Shown here one piece after another: positions 17,167-26,120 of a stretch of DNA of 64,000 bases. The stretch covers positions 1,345,536 through 1,409,535 of the forward strand of contig NZ_CP037920.1 of assembly GCF_007748195.1 (NCBI RefSeq), given 5' to 3'. Both the position numbers and the translations under genes were made by a program. Each line of letters starts with the position of its first letter. The first letter of the stretch is position 1. The notes beneath the pieces were generated by a model that was given only the letters and a program-made list of their open reading frames with translations, was not told where the DNA came from and did no database searches. This DNA comes from Gimesia aquarii. Its GTDB lineage: Bacteria > Planctomycetota > Planctomycetia > Planctomycetales > Planctomycetaceae.

Positions 17167-18030
17167 TTATGCGAGCCAGACGTCAATCAATCCCACAAAG
17201 AACAAACCAATACTGATCAGAGCATTGACATGAAAAAATGCCAGATTGACGCGTCCCAGATCTTCTGGATTTACAAGCAGATGCTCGTACACCAGCAGAC
17301 CGGATACGACAAGAATTCCCAGTAAAAAAGGGATTCCCAGAGCGGCTACATACCACAGACTGAAAAGGCAGACAATGGTCATGAAGTGACTGAGCATGGC
17401 AAAGCGGAGTGCTTTTTTGATGCCCCATCGGGAAGGGATGCTGGAAAGTCGCTTTGCCTGGTCAAATTGCACATCCTGGCAGGCGTAAATGATGTCAAAG
17501 CCTCCCACCCAGAAAAATACAACGGCCCCCAACAGCAGTGGTTCAATCGAAAGGCTGCCTCGAATGGCAATCCAGGCGGCAATGGGAGAGAGCATGAGAG
17601 CCGTGGAGAGCCAGTAATGACACCAGATGGTAAATCGTTTGGCATAAGAATAACCAAGCAAGAAGAGCAGAACAGGGACCGACAGATAAAGGGGCCAGCG
17701 ATTGGGAAGAAAGAGGAGTGTCGATGCAATGAACGCCAGCGACGTGATCAGAGTAAAGAGAAATACCGCACGCACACTAATCAACCCAGCGGGGAGGTGG
17801 CGGCCTTGAGTGCGCGGATTTTGTGCGTCAATTTCGCGATCAACGAGTCTGTTAAATGCCATCGCCGCTGAGCGTGCAAACAGCATACATAACAGAATTC
17901 CTACTAACTGCTGCCAGCGAACTTCGTGTCCGCGCCAGGCCAGCACTGCTGAGAGTAGCGCAAAAGGGAGTGCAAAAATGGTATGGCTGAAGCGAATTAA
18001 TTCCAGCAGCAGACGCAGTCGGGCCAACAT
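17167..18030 (-). CDS. mqnP: UbiA-family prenyltransferase, menaquinone pathway
   Basis: This 287-residue integral membrane enzyme with about eight or nine hydrophobic helices is in the UbiA family. The two Asp-rich magnesium/diphosphate motifs are NRLVDREIDAQNPRT (about residue 60) and DIIYACQDVQFD (about 180). It would attach a polyprenyl chain to the aromatic ring in the membrane. Adjacent mqnE argues for the futalosine-type menaquinone pathway rather than ubiquinone synthesis. Confidence 0.88.
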   Translation of the reverse strand: MLARLRLLLELIRFSHTIFALPFALLSAVLAWRGHEVRWQQLVGILLCMLFARSAAMAFNRLVDREIDAQNPRTQGRHLPAGLISVRAVFLFTLITSLAFIASTLLFLPNRWPLYLSVPVLLFLLGYSYAKRFTIWCHYWLSTALMLSPIAAWIAIRGSLSIEPLLLGAVVFFWVGGFDIIYACQDVQFDQAKRLSSIPSRWGIKKALRFAMLSHFMTIVCLFSLWYVAALGIPFLLGILVVSGLLVYEHLLVNPEDLGRVNLAFFHVNALISIGLFFVGLIDVWLA

Positions 18031-18179
18031 TTTTAAGTCCAGAAATGGGGTTTGTCTTCAGACACACAAGGTTATGAATGCATATTTGCTGTGGTTTATC
18101 TTAGCTGATTGCGAGACGGCTCCCAAGTCAGCCGGCCGCGAAACTGAGTGCAAGGCCAGGGAAATCTATATTTCTTAGA

Positions 18180-19052
18180 TTACCTCGATGGGAAAGTGTT
18201 GAGCGAAGCGACATAGTTCAGAAAACGCTCATCGACTCCAGGGATATCGCGTGGGAGACGCGCACTTAATACTTCAGGTTGATCGTCTGTTTTCAGTTCT
18301 GCCAGATAGTCCAGTAGCGTGGCGCGTGCATCGGGGTTACTGTTAAGCATGAAATGAACCCAGGCCCAGGCTTCCTGATAGTCTACCCGCTGCATCTGCG
18401 AGACTTTTTCAAGCTGTTCCAGCCGTTTCATATCGGGCTTCCAGCCATTATCAAGTGCTGCCGTTAAACGTGATGCATGATCGCGGTTGATTTGCCCTGG
18501 TGTATTACCAGCAACTTCAAAATATTCCGCAAGTCCTTCATCCAACCAGAGCGGTACTGTTTTCAGGCTGGCATGTAGTAGTCCATGCGTAAATTCATGT
18601 CGCAAATCTTCCTGAATACGCTCGCCCCAAAACGTATACACGGCTAATTCTTTGGGCGTTCCGACAAAGTAGGCGCGGCGCGGAGGCAAACCCGGGTAGG
18701 TGAGATCCAGATAGTTGCGATATTCTTCTTCGTTCGAGAAGAGATACACGGTCACTTGCTCGCTGTTAAGCGGGATGTTTAATGTCTCGGCGACATCTTC
18801 ACGCAGTTGAATTAAGTCCTGAAACAGTTCATGGTCCTGGCCCAGTTTAAAATCACTCAAGACAATTAATTGTTCTGCACTGACGCTGTGTCGGGCTGGC
18901 AGATGGACGGTTTGATTTTTTGCCGCACTATGACATCCTTCAGTCAGAAGCAGGCAGAAAGTCAGACAAACACTCAAAGCCATTGATTTGAGTGCTGTCA
19001 GACAATGCGTGTCTGAAATGTTACCAAAACTAGTGAGTGATTGTGGTTTCAC
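18180..19052 (-). CDS. Secreted HExxH metallopeptidase-like protein
   Basis: This 290-residue protein has a hydrophobic N-terminal signal; a second Met at residue 24 gives a tighter signal ending at LLLTEGC, which could be lipidated although the box is not ideal. The core has RHEFTHGLLHASL at 151-163 followed by WLDEGLAEYFE at 169-179, the HExxH plus downstream Glu layout of gluzincin peptidases and of the DUF1570/peptidase-MA-like group common in planctomycetes. Proteolytic activity is inferred. It lies downstream of fmt on the same strand. Confidence 0.8.
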   Translation of the reverse strand: MKPQSLTSFGNISDTHCLTALKSMALSVCLTFCLLLTEGCHSAAKNQTVHLPARHSVSAEQLIVLSDFKLGQDHELFQDLIQLREDVAETLNIPLNSEQVTVYLFSNEEEYRNYLDLTYPGLPPRRAYFVGTPKELAVYTFWGERIQEDLRHEFTHGLLHASLKTVPLWLDEGLAEYFEVAGNTPGQINRDHASRLTAALDNGWKPDMKRLEQLEKVSQMQRVDYQEAWAWVHFMLNSNPDARATLLDYLAELKTDDQPEVLSARLPRDIPGVDERFLNYVASLNTFPSR

Positions 19053-19111
19053 GATGGGTGGGTATTATCTCATTGAGCAGTAAGTGGATCAAAACCTGGG
19101 GCTATGGTTTA

Positions 19112-19438
19112 TTAAAGTTTAACGGAACTCTCTTCTTTCTCAGCAGAACGTTTCTTGTTTGGCAGTTGGAACACCCCATCAAGCAGTCCATTTGAGGCTG
19201 ATTGAATGATGAGATTTCCTTTACCGTCATCAATCAATGACTGCGCCAATCTTGGGTGCTCTTTCCAGTTCGCTGCACGCCATTCTCTGATGTCGACATA
19301 AGCATCGCGGAGCCCGGCTTGTGATTTGGGGACCACTAACCAACCTTCTTTCGATTGTATTAAATGATATTCAAAAGCGGCGTACATGCCTCCGGCTCCA
19401 ATCAGCATGAAGAGCAGAGACGCTATAATTCGGCGCAT
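19112..19438 (-). CDS. Small membrane-anchored hypothetical protein
   Basis: This 108-residue protein has an N-terminal hydrophobic anchor (IIASLLFMLIGAGGMYAAF) followed by a small soluble domain containing SKEGWLVVPKSQAGL, DAYVDIREW and ending in a charged tail. AAGGAA lies upstream of the ATG. I recognise no function. It lies between the HExxH protein gene and fmt on the same strand. Confidence 0.75.
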   Translation of the reverse strand: MRRIIASLLFMLIGAGGMYAAFEYHLIQSKEGWLVVPKSQAGLRDAYVDIREWRAANWKEHPRLAQSLIDDGKGNLIIQSASNGLLDGVFQLPNKKRSAEKEESSVKL

Positions 19439-19559
19439 CTTAGCACAGTTCCTTGTATTAAATAGTAGTCCATCGTCTTAGATCAGGGGCGGGATCATCT
19501 CAGAAACAGGGAAATGCAGCAAGAGTGAACTTGTGGTCTCAATACAAATTTGTATTCAT

Positions 19560-20561
19560 TTATACATTATGAGGGTCTGGTGGATTGAAGTAGTCACCCG
19601 GACTGATTTTTTTGCCACACAGGAACTGATCGATCTGCATGGCGCGTTTCCCCTGTGGTTGTACCTGTTTCAGCTCCAGGAACCCATCACCCGATCTGAT
19701 TATCACCCGTTTTGTATTGGCAAAAACGACTGTCCCGGGAGACGAATCTTGTTGTCCTTGATTGACATTAAGTGAGTTCAGCTCGTCTGTTGTGACATTT
19801 TCGACATCCAGAACGAGCAATCTTAACGGTTCTTGTCCGGATTGGTGTAAAAATGAGAATGGGCTTGGCCAGGGTTGCATGGCTCTGACATGACACCCGA
19901 TTTGAAAGGTGCTTTGATTCCAGTCGATGGCACCTTCCCCTTTATCCAGAGTGGGGGCTAACGTTGCTTCTTCATGATTTTGAGGAGTTTCCACCAGCGT
20001 ACCCTGCTCAATGCTATCGAGCACTTGCATCGCGAGTGGGGCAGCAAGTGCCGCCAGTCGTTCTTGAACTTCGCCTGTGGTTTCTTTGGGGCCGATTGGC
20101 GTTTCGACCATGGCAGCCACAGGACCGGAGTCAAGAGAACGCTCGATCCGAAACAGGGAAACACCAGTTTTGGTTTCTCCATTCCGAATCGCATATAAAA
20201 TTGGGGCCGCCCCACGGTATTGAGGCAACAGTGAGGCATGTAGATTGAAAGCCCCCTGCTTCGGAATGTCCAACAGCTTTTGTGAGAGAATCTGACCATA
20301 AGCGGCCACCAGGAAAACATCTGCCTTTAGGCTTCGTAATTCATCGAGCGATTCTGATTGGTTAATTTTGGGAGGTTGAAAGACTGGAATCTCGTGCTCG
20401 AGCGCTAATTCTTTCATTGGATTTTTGTGCCGATGATGCCCACGGCCGGTGCGGTCAGGCTGAGTATACAAGCCGAGAACCTGATGATCGGAATCGATGA
20501 GCGCCTGAAATGCGGGGATGGCAAACGTCCCGGTTCCCATCATCACAACTTTTAATGGCAC
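19560..20561 (-). CDS. fmt: Methionyl-tRNA formyltransferase
   Basis: This 333-residue enzyme formylates initiator Met-tRNA with 10-formyltetrahydrofolate. It shows the N-terminal MMGTGTFAIPAF, the catalytic region NLHASLLPQYRGAAPI, and TGVSLFRIERSLDSGPV, then a C-terminal OB-like tRNA-binding domain. The peptide deformylase gene lies 137 bases upstream in the same orientation, the usual fmt/def partnership. Confidence 0.95.
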   Translation of the reverse strand: MPLKVVMMGTGTFAIPAFQALIDSDHQVLGLYTQPDRTGRGHHRHKNPMKELALEHEIPVFQPPKINQSESLDELRSLKADVFLVAAYGQILSQKLLDIPKQGAFNLHASLLPQYRGAAPILYAIRNGETKTGVSLFRIERSLDSGPVAAMVETPIGPKETTGEVQERLAALAAPLAMQVLDSIEQGTLVETPQNHEEATLAPTLDKGEGAIDWNQSTFQIGCHVRAMQPWPSPFSFLHQSGQEPLRLLVLDVENVTTDELNSLNVNQGQQDSSPGTVVFANTKRVIIRSGDGFLELKQVQPQGKRAMQIDQFLCGKKISPGDYFNPPDPHNV

Positions 20562-20698
20562 TGGTATTTCTCCTCAATCTAGACTAACAATCAATCATTT
20601 CTAAGCTGAAAACCACTCAATTGCGATCAGGTTTCCTGAAAAACCTCGTATCGATTTCGACAATGCGCGAACAAACTTCAGGAGTTGACTGATGTTTT

Positions 20699-21289
20699 TT
20701 AGCCCAGATCGAGTTCCAATTGAGATAGTTGTTTGCGAATTTCCTCATCAGACGGGTATTCGCCTTGTTGCTGTTTATGCAGGAATTCAGATTCAAAATC
20801 TGCAATTTGCGCTTCCAGCTCTTCGCGCTTTGCTTCAACCATTCGATCGGGAAACAAAATTCCTTCCAGATGATCATGCTCATGCTGCACAGCACGGGCG
20901 GCCAGATCATCCAGAGTGATTTCAAACAATTGACCATCCAGATCATAGGCTTCGACCGTGATTTCTTCCGATCGTTTGACATCTCCATAAAGCTGCGGAA
21001 GACTTAAACAGCCTTCTTCGCCTTCAGTGGTTCCTTTGCGTTTTGTGATTTCCGGATTAATGAATACAAATTCTTCTTCTGTTTCATTGGGATCCGATGT
21101 CAGGTTGATCACAAACAGACGATACGGAAGTGCCACCTGATTGGCAGCTAAGCCGATTCCCCGTGCCTCATACATCAGATCAAACATCGTTCGCACCGTA
21201 TCACGTAAATCTGGTGATATGCTTTTGATGGGCTTCGAAACCCAGCGGAGAGCAGGGTGGGGATAGTTCACGATTTGTAGAGCAGCCAT
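20699..21289 (-). CDS. def: Peptide deformylase
   Basis: This 196-residue metalloenzyme removes the formyl group from new proteins. The three motifs are present: GIGLAANQV at about 45-53, EGCLSLP at about 94-100, and QHEHDHLEG at about 136-144 (HExDH with the catalytic Glu). The C-terminal helical extension (KREELEAQIADFESEF) is longer than in the shortest deformylases. It is upstream of fmt on the same strand. Confidence 0.96.
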   Translation of the reverse strand: MAALQIVNYPHPALRWVSKPIKSISPDLRDTVRTMFDLMYEARGIGLAANQVALPYRLFVINLTSDPNETEEEFVFINPEITKRKGTTEGEEGCLSLPQLYGDVKRSEEITVEAYDLDGQLFEITLDDLAARAVQHEHDHLEGILFPDRMVEAKREELEAQIADFESEFLHKQQQGEYPSDEEIRKQLSQLELDLG

Positions 21290-21479
21290 AACTATTGATG
21301 TTACCCCTGGCAGGGTATTTATACAGTGGGAGTTCTCATAAAAGTCTCATTTATCCCGGCGAACGCTATGCGCAGGCGAGCCGATAAATGACATAACTAC
21401 CTGTATATCAAGGCTGAAAGCGAGATACAATCCATATGTCCGCGAACAAATGCATTGTTGCAGTTTTTTTGTACAATGC

Positions 21480-21539
21480 TTCCTGCCCTCATGGCAGGAA
21501 ACGATTGATAGATCCTGCCCTTCGGCCTGAATCAGGCCG
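21480..21539. other. Two adjacent perfect hairpins
   Basis: TTCCTGCC-CTCAT-GGCAGGAA lies at 21480-21500 and CGGCCTG-AAT-CAGGCCG at 21523-21539, between def and the small lipoprotein gene. On the minus strand they follow the lipoprotein stop at 21580, so they may act as its transcript end, although no long T-run follows. Confidence 0.45.
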
Positions 21540-21579
21540 AGTTGACAAGACTGCAGTGAATCACTTCTTTGTATTTGGC

Positions 21580-21867
21580 TTAATACATGGGAAGTGGATC
21601 AAGTGGTGCATAGGCTGTTGTAGGAACTGTTCCTTGAATCACTGGTGCACCAGCCGTCGATTGATAGGTATTGTAGCTGTTATAAGCTCCCTGTGGTGCG
21701 TATGTGGGAGCACCAAGGCCAGTTCCACAATTACCTGATGAGCATCCACCACCTCCACCGAAGGGGGCCGTTGGACCATAGTAGCCACCACAACGTGATC
21801 CGCAGTGACAGCCTGTCGTCATGGTAATTAATGCAAGACCCAGAAACATAAATCCAAAACGTTTCAT
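21580..21867 (-). CDS. Small Gly/Tyr/Pro-rich lipoprotein
   Basis: This 95-residue protein starts at the ATG at 21867, chosen for the AAAGGA just upstream; the frame is open to 21924. The signal MKRFGFMFLGLALITMTTGC ends in a lipobox-like site. The mature part is low complexity: a Cys/Gly-rich stretch (CHCGSRCGGYYG, GGGGGCSSGNCG) then a Tyr/Ala/Pro/Thr-rich tail. No domain is recognisable; an outer surface or envelope location is inferred. Confidence 0.75.
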   Translation of the reverse strand: MKRFGFMFLGLALITMTTGCHCGSRCGGYYGPTAPFGGGGGCSSGNCGTGLGAPTYAPQGAYNSYNTYQSTAGAPVIQGTVPTTAYAPLDPLPMY

Positions 21868-21951
21868 TAGAGTAATCCTTTTCTTCAACAATGACGCGAT
21901 AAAAAGTTTATCGCTGATCTTCAATTTGTGATGTGGAATAGTATCAATAGG

Positions 21952-22962
21952 TTATGAAGCAACCGAAGTTGCCGATTTGTTTAAGTTGATGGGAACTTGA
22001 CTGGAATTCAAACCAGCCCAGTGTGCGGTAAATCCACCAGGATGCCGCTGTGGATTTGTAACAAAAGCAATTGATTCGTCTCGGATTTCATTGACTCCTT
22101 CGGTTAATGAGACCGTGGCGGAGTGCTGTCCCCTCCAAATTTGGAGACCGGGTCCAAACCCTTGAAACTGACCGGAGATTACGGTTTCCCAACCAGATGA
22201 AATTCGACTGATGCTGACACCAAGCTGACGCCGTAAATTCCACCAGCGAAAAAACGTTTCCAGGGAGGTGACCCAGACAAGCGGTATTTGCTTTCGATCC
22301 AGGTTGATATTTTGTAATAACAGGTCGAGTTCTTTCCGCGATGGAACTGAAGGGAGCGATACAGGCAACCCTTGTCGATATCGACTTATCAAATCCACAC
22401 GGAACTTACGTTGAACTTGAGTGTCGAACTTGCCATGCCAGTCGTATTCTGATTTCAAATGCAACAACTCCAGGGGAACCGGTAAGGGGCTCATCACATT
22501 TGAGAACTCGCGGAATTCTTTTCCCAAAGCAGATTCGCCGTAGCAAATCACACCCTGATAAGGGTAGGGATAGTCGGCTAATCTGATCCAGGCGCCTCCC
22601 GTTTGTTGTAAACGTTCTTTGAGTTGAATAACAAACTGGGAATGAAACTGTTCGACTTCAACATCGGCTTGTTTACCCAGTTCACTCTTCTGGCGACCAG
22701 TGGCAGAGGGGCTGGCAAATTCAGAAAGGTCAATCAATGGAATATTACAGTGAGAGAGAATCTGCAAGTCATGCTCATTGAAAGTTTTCTGAGATCCTAC
22801 CAGTAACAGGTTCCACCGCGATGGCTGGTAACCTGAAAGCTGAGCCAGGTCATCCTGAAGTTCGATGACCGAGAGTCCCATTTCGCGCAAGCCCTCTCTG
22901 ACAGAAGCGGAAACCCCTGCAAGAAGAATTGGGTATTCTGGTAAATGACGCGAAACGGACAT
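21952..22962 (-). CDS. Hypothetical protein, 336 residues
   Basis: The protein lacks a signal peptide and membrane helix. It begins like a small alpha/beta domain (YPILLAGVSASVREGLREMGL, LLVGSQKTF, IPLIDLSEFA, resembling a receiver or Rossmann-like start) and continues with a body rich in Trp and aromatic residues (WIRLADYPYPYQGVICYGESA, WVTSLETFFRWWNLRR). The latter part is reminiscent of regions near polysaccharide-deacetylase domains, but I see no catalytic motif. Function not assigned. Confidence 0.75.
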   Translation of the reverse strand: MSVSRHLPEYPILLAGVSASVREGLREMGLSVIELQDDLAQLSGYQPSRWNLLLVGSQKTFNEHDLQILSHCNIPLIDLSEFASPSATGRQKSELGKQADVEVEQFHSQFVIQLKERLQQTGGAWIRLADYPYPYQGVICYGESALGKEFREFSNVMSPLPVPLELLHLKSEYDWHGKFDTQVQRKFRVDLISRYRQGLPVSLPSVPSRKELDLLLQNINLDRKQIPLVWVTSLETFFRWWNLRRQLGVSISRISSGWETVISGQFQGFGPGLQIWRGQHSATVSLTEGVNEIRDESIAFVTNPQRHPGGFTAHWAGLNSSQVPINLNKSATSVAS

Positions 22963-23597
22963 GGATTAAGTTATCTTTATATGTGAAACAAAAAGTGTTG
23001 GTGCATCGTTCAATTTCATTGGAAATAAAACAATACAACTTGATATGAAAGGTAATCAGTGAATCAATTGATGGGTAATCAGTGTGGGAGGTGAGTGACA
23101 GGCCCATAGAACAGGCGCAAGAATCACTAATGTGAGGCGGGAAGATATTGCTTTTTGGAAGTCAGGTCAATACGAATGCAAAGAATGAAATAAGAAAGTA
23201 CAAAAACCTTTAACCTTTTTTCTGATTTGGTCATTTTTTACCAAAAATATTTCTGAATTCTGATTCTTGCCGGATGGAATTCGACTCCTTGGAAGGATTG
23301 ACAGCAGAGATATTTCATACGAGTTAGATCAAAAATCATCTGAAATTTGTGGTTCACAAAGGGAATTTCAGAGCCAATTTACGATTTTCAAATTCCCTTA
23401 AAAATTGGGGTTGGTGAAAATCATGAATCCCAACTATACTCCCCCTCTCGCGAAACAGATGGATTGGTTTGTGAGAATGATTTTCGAAAATTTGAAGAGG
23501 AAGCAATTCTTAAAAATAAGAAGCTTCTTTCAATATTGAGCGAAGATCAAAGTACTGACTGATATTATACAACAACGTCATAGCATGGAGGCGCGGC
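22963..23597. other. Gene-free stretch of 635 bases
   Basis: AT-rich spacer between divergent genes at 22962 (minus) and 23598 (plus). A 71-residue frame at 23347-23562 has no ribosome site and ordinary spacer composition, so I do not call it. The stretch must hold the promoters of both flanking genes, but I cannot place them with confidence. Confidence 0.5.
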
Positions 23598-24542
23598 GTG
23601 GAAACAGTTCTGGTTGTTGGACTTGATACGGTTGCCGGAGCAAATATCGCAACCTGTTTATCCAATCGATATCGGGTTATCGGATTAACTTCATCGACAC
23701 CGGTTTTCATCCAGGGATGTGAAACTCATACTTATCTGGAAGATGACGTAGAGACCGCCGAACATTGGCTCTCAACAATTCGTCCACAGTGGGTCGTCTA
23801 TTGTGGCGTTGCCGCTCACTCTGCCTGGTCTGTTGATCCGGCGAAATTCACCTCGAACGATCCTGTATTGGCAGTCCGTAACTGGGTGAATGCATCGGAG
23901 TTGCACTGTGCACGCTTTACACATATTTCATCCGACGCCGTTTTCACGGGACCTTGGATGTTTCACGAAGAAGACTGTCAGGGCGTGTGTGAAAGCCAGG
24001 AGGCAGATTTAATTCGTGCTATCGAACGTGAAGTCAGCCTTTGTGATAATACTCTGATTATTAGAACGAACGTGTTTGGCTGGTCACCGACTGCTAATGG
24101 TACAGGTAGCATCGAAGAAATCGTACAGACATTGGAGGCAGGTACATTTTCTCAAAATAATTGTTATCGGCATGCAACACCTTTATTAGCAACCGACCTG
24201 GCTGCAATTATCGAACATGCTTATCAGGAACGTTTGACAGGAATTTTTCACGTCGCAGGTGGCGAACGAATCAGTCCTGCAGATTTCATTCAACGACTCG
24301 CAAAAACATTTGGACTTTCGGAACCGGCATTTCCCCGGGCTGAAGTGTTGAATGAAAGACCCACTGGTTTCGCCAATGGAGAAACGTCACTTCATACTCA
24401 AAAAATTCGTCGTCAGTTGAGTATTTCAATGCCCATGCTTGACGATGGTTTGAAACGACTTTATGACCAACAGCATAATGGTTTTCTCAATCGTTTGAAT
24501 AATGAGCCAGCCAGGCAGTTCGAACAGGAAATTGCTGCTTAG
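23598..24542 (+). CDS. RmlD-like NAD(P)-dependent sugar-nucleotide reductase/epimerase
   Basis: This 314-residue protein starts at GTG with GGAGG upstream. The Rossmann start is VLVVGLDTVAGANIATCL rather than the textbook GxxGxxG, so cofactor binding may be weakened. THISSDAVFTGPWMFHEED matches the RmlD pattern (S-S/T-D-x-V-F-x-G), and LIIRTNVFGW and GIFHVAGGERISPADF also fit. The family reduces dTDP-4-keto-6-deoxy sugars; here the substrate is unknown. The usual active-site YxxxK is not evident, so activity is uncertain. Confidence 0.82.
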   Translation: METVLVVGLDTVAGANIATCLSNRYRVIGLTSSTPVFIQGCETHTYLEDDVETAEHWLSTIRPQWVVYCGVAAHSAWSVDPAKFTSNDPVLAVRNWVNASELHCARFTHISSDAVFTGPWMFHEEDCQGVCESQEADLIRAIEREVSLCDNTLIIRTNVFGWSPTANGTGSIEEIVQTLEAGTFSQNNCYRHATPLLATDLAAIIEHAYQERLTGIFHVAGGERISPADFIQRLAKTFGLSEPAFPRAEVLNERPTGFANGETSLHTQKIRRQLSISMPMLDDGLKRLYDQQHNGFLNRLNNEPARQFEQEIAA

Positions 24543-24567
24543 GCAAGATAAGATAACCGAAATCAAA

Positions 24568-24592
24568 CCCTCGCTAAAAGCGAGGGTTTTTT
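24568..24592 (+). terminator. Rho-independent terminator after the RmlD-like gene
   Basis: CCCTCGCT-AAAA-AGCGAGGG-like stem followed by six T, 25 bases after the stop. It also separates the convergent DUF1501 gene. Confidence 0.88.
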
Positions 24593-24613
24593 ATTGATTG
24601 GCTGATCGATGTT

Positions 24614-26050
24614 TTAAGCCAGGATTTTCTTGACGACCTTGGCTTGATTGACCCCAATCAAACGCTGATCCAATCCCTGGAAGCGGTAAGAGAGTCGTTC
24701 GGGATTCAGTCCCAGAAGATGCAAAATCGTGGCGTGTAAATCATATACGGGGACTTCATCTTCAATCACGTTGAAGCCGAAATCATCGGAGCGTCCGATC
24801 GTAGTTCCCCCTTTGATGCCACCTCCTGCCAGCCACATGGTAAACGCATTGGGGTGATGGTCACGTCCGTCATTTCCCCCCTGCACCATGGGAGTACGAC
24901 CGAATTCTCCTCCCCAAATGACGAGGGTATCTTTTAATAAACCACGCTGTTTGAGATCTTTAATCAAAGCTGCTGCGCCTTGGTCGGTGGCTTTACAGTT
25001 ATTTTTCAAACCACCTACGAGACCGCCATGCTGGTCCCAGGATTCATGGAACAATTGCACGCAACGCACACCTCGCTCAACGAGTCTGCGGGCGAGAAGA
25101 CAGTTATTCGCAAACGAGGTTTTGCCGGGTTCGGCACCGTACATTTTGAGCGTCTCTTTGGTTTCCTGGGCGATGTTCATGACATCAGGGGCACTGGATT
25201 GCATACGGTACGCCATTTCAAACGAATTGATGCGTGTGGCAATTTCCGGATCGCCTACTAGATTCAAGCGATTTTGATTCAAGGCCTTTAACGTATCGAG
25301 CGAGTCACGTTGTAATTGCTCAGAGACTCCTGGTGGATTTTTTAAGTAGAGTACGGGTTCCTGTCCGCCACGGAACATGACCCCCTGATGAACTGTCGGG
25401 AGAAAACCGCTGCCCCAGCACGAATTTCCACCGCTGGGTCCTTTGTTACCGGAACTGAAAACAACGAAACCGGGTAGATTTTTTGACTCACTCCCTAATC
25501 CATAGAGCGTCCACGCCCCCAGACTTGGTTTTCCGAAAAGTTGTGAACCAGTGAGTGCCTGAATTTGAGCGGGTGCATGATTGAAGGCATCGGTTTTCAT
25601 ACTTTTGATGATCGCAATGTCGTCGGCGACTTCTGCCAGATGCGGTAGCAGTTCAGAGAGTTCCGCTCCCGATTCACCATGTTTCGCAAATTTGAATTTC
25701 GGACCTAAAAATTTTGATTTGGGGTCGATAAACGCGGCGCGATATCCCTTCAATAAATCTTCAGGAGGGAGTTTTCCGTCAAATTTCCCTAATACGGGTT
25801 TGTTATCAAACAATTCCAGATGACTGGGACCACCACCCATGAACAGAAAAATGATATTTTTCGCTTTGGGAGGATGATGCGGTTGTTTGGTTGCCAACGG
25901 GTCCTGAGCCACGATGTTATTTTTGGGGGCGGCATAACCAGATTCCAGCAAGAGTTGATTCACTGCGATGGCACCCAGGCCGACTCCGCACTGTTCCAGA
26001 AACCAGCGTCGTGCGATGTGTTGTGATGTATGAACGGGATGATTATTCAT
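24614..26050 (-). CDS. DUF1501 secreted protein (alkaline-phosphatase/sulfatase-like fold), copy A
   Basis: This 478-residue protein has a twin-arginine-type N-terminus (ARRWFLEQCGVGLGAIAV). The body carries DUF1501 hallmarks: NIIFLFMGGGPSHLELFDNKP, LPGFVVFSS, WGGEFGRTPM, GRDHHPNAFTMWLAGGGIKGG and DLHATILHLLGL. These resemble metal-binding positions of the sulfatase/phosphatase superfamily, but activity is unproven. It lies 70 bases after the PSD1-type gene in the same direction, the constant planctomycete pairing. Confidence 0.92.
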   Translation of the reverse strand: MNNHPVHTSQHIARRWFLEQCGVGLGAIAVNQLLLESGYAAPKNNIVAQDPLATKQPHHPPKAKNIIFLFMGGGPSHLELFDNKPVLGKFDGKLPPEDLLKGYRAAFIDPKSKFLGPKFKFAKHGESGAELSELLPHLAEVADDIAIIKSMKTDAFNHAPAQIQALTGSQLFGKPSLGAWTLYGLGSESKNLPGFVVFSSGNKGPSGGNSCWGSGFLPTVHQGVMFRGGQEPVLYLKNPPGVSEQLQRDSLDTLKALNQNRLNLVGDPEIATRINSFEMAYRMQSSAPDVMNIAQETKETLKMYGAEPGKTSFANNCLLARRLVERGVRCVQLFHESWDQHGGLVGGLKNNCKATDQGAAALIKDLKQRGLLKDTLVIWGGEFGRTPMVQGGNDGRDHHPNAFTMWLAGGGIKGGTTIGRSDDFGFNVIEDEVPVYDLHATILHLLGLNPERLSYRFQGLDQRLIGVNQAKVVKKILA

Positions 26051-26120
26051 AAGTATTACCTGTTTTGATAAAAAAGAGCCGCTTGTCAGTTCTGTTCAGT
26101 ACGTAGCTGGTAAACTTCGG

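Noticed and set aside
23347..23562. 71-residue frame in the 635-base spacer
   Set aside because: No ribosome site and no domain; likely chance.
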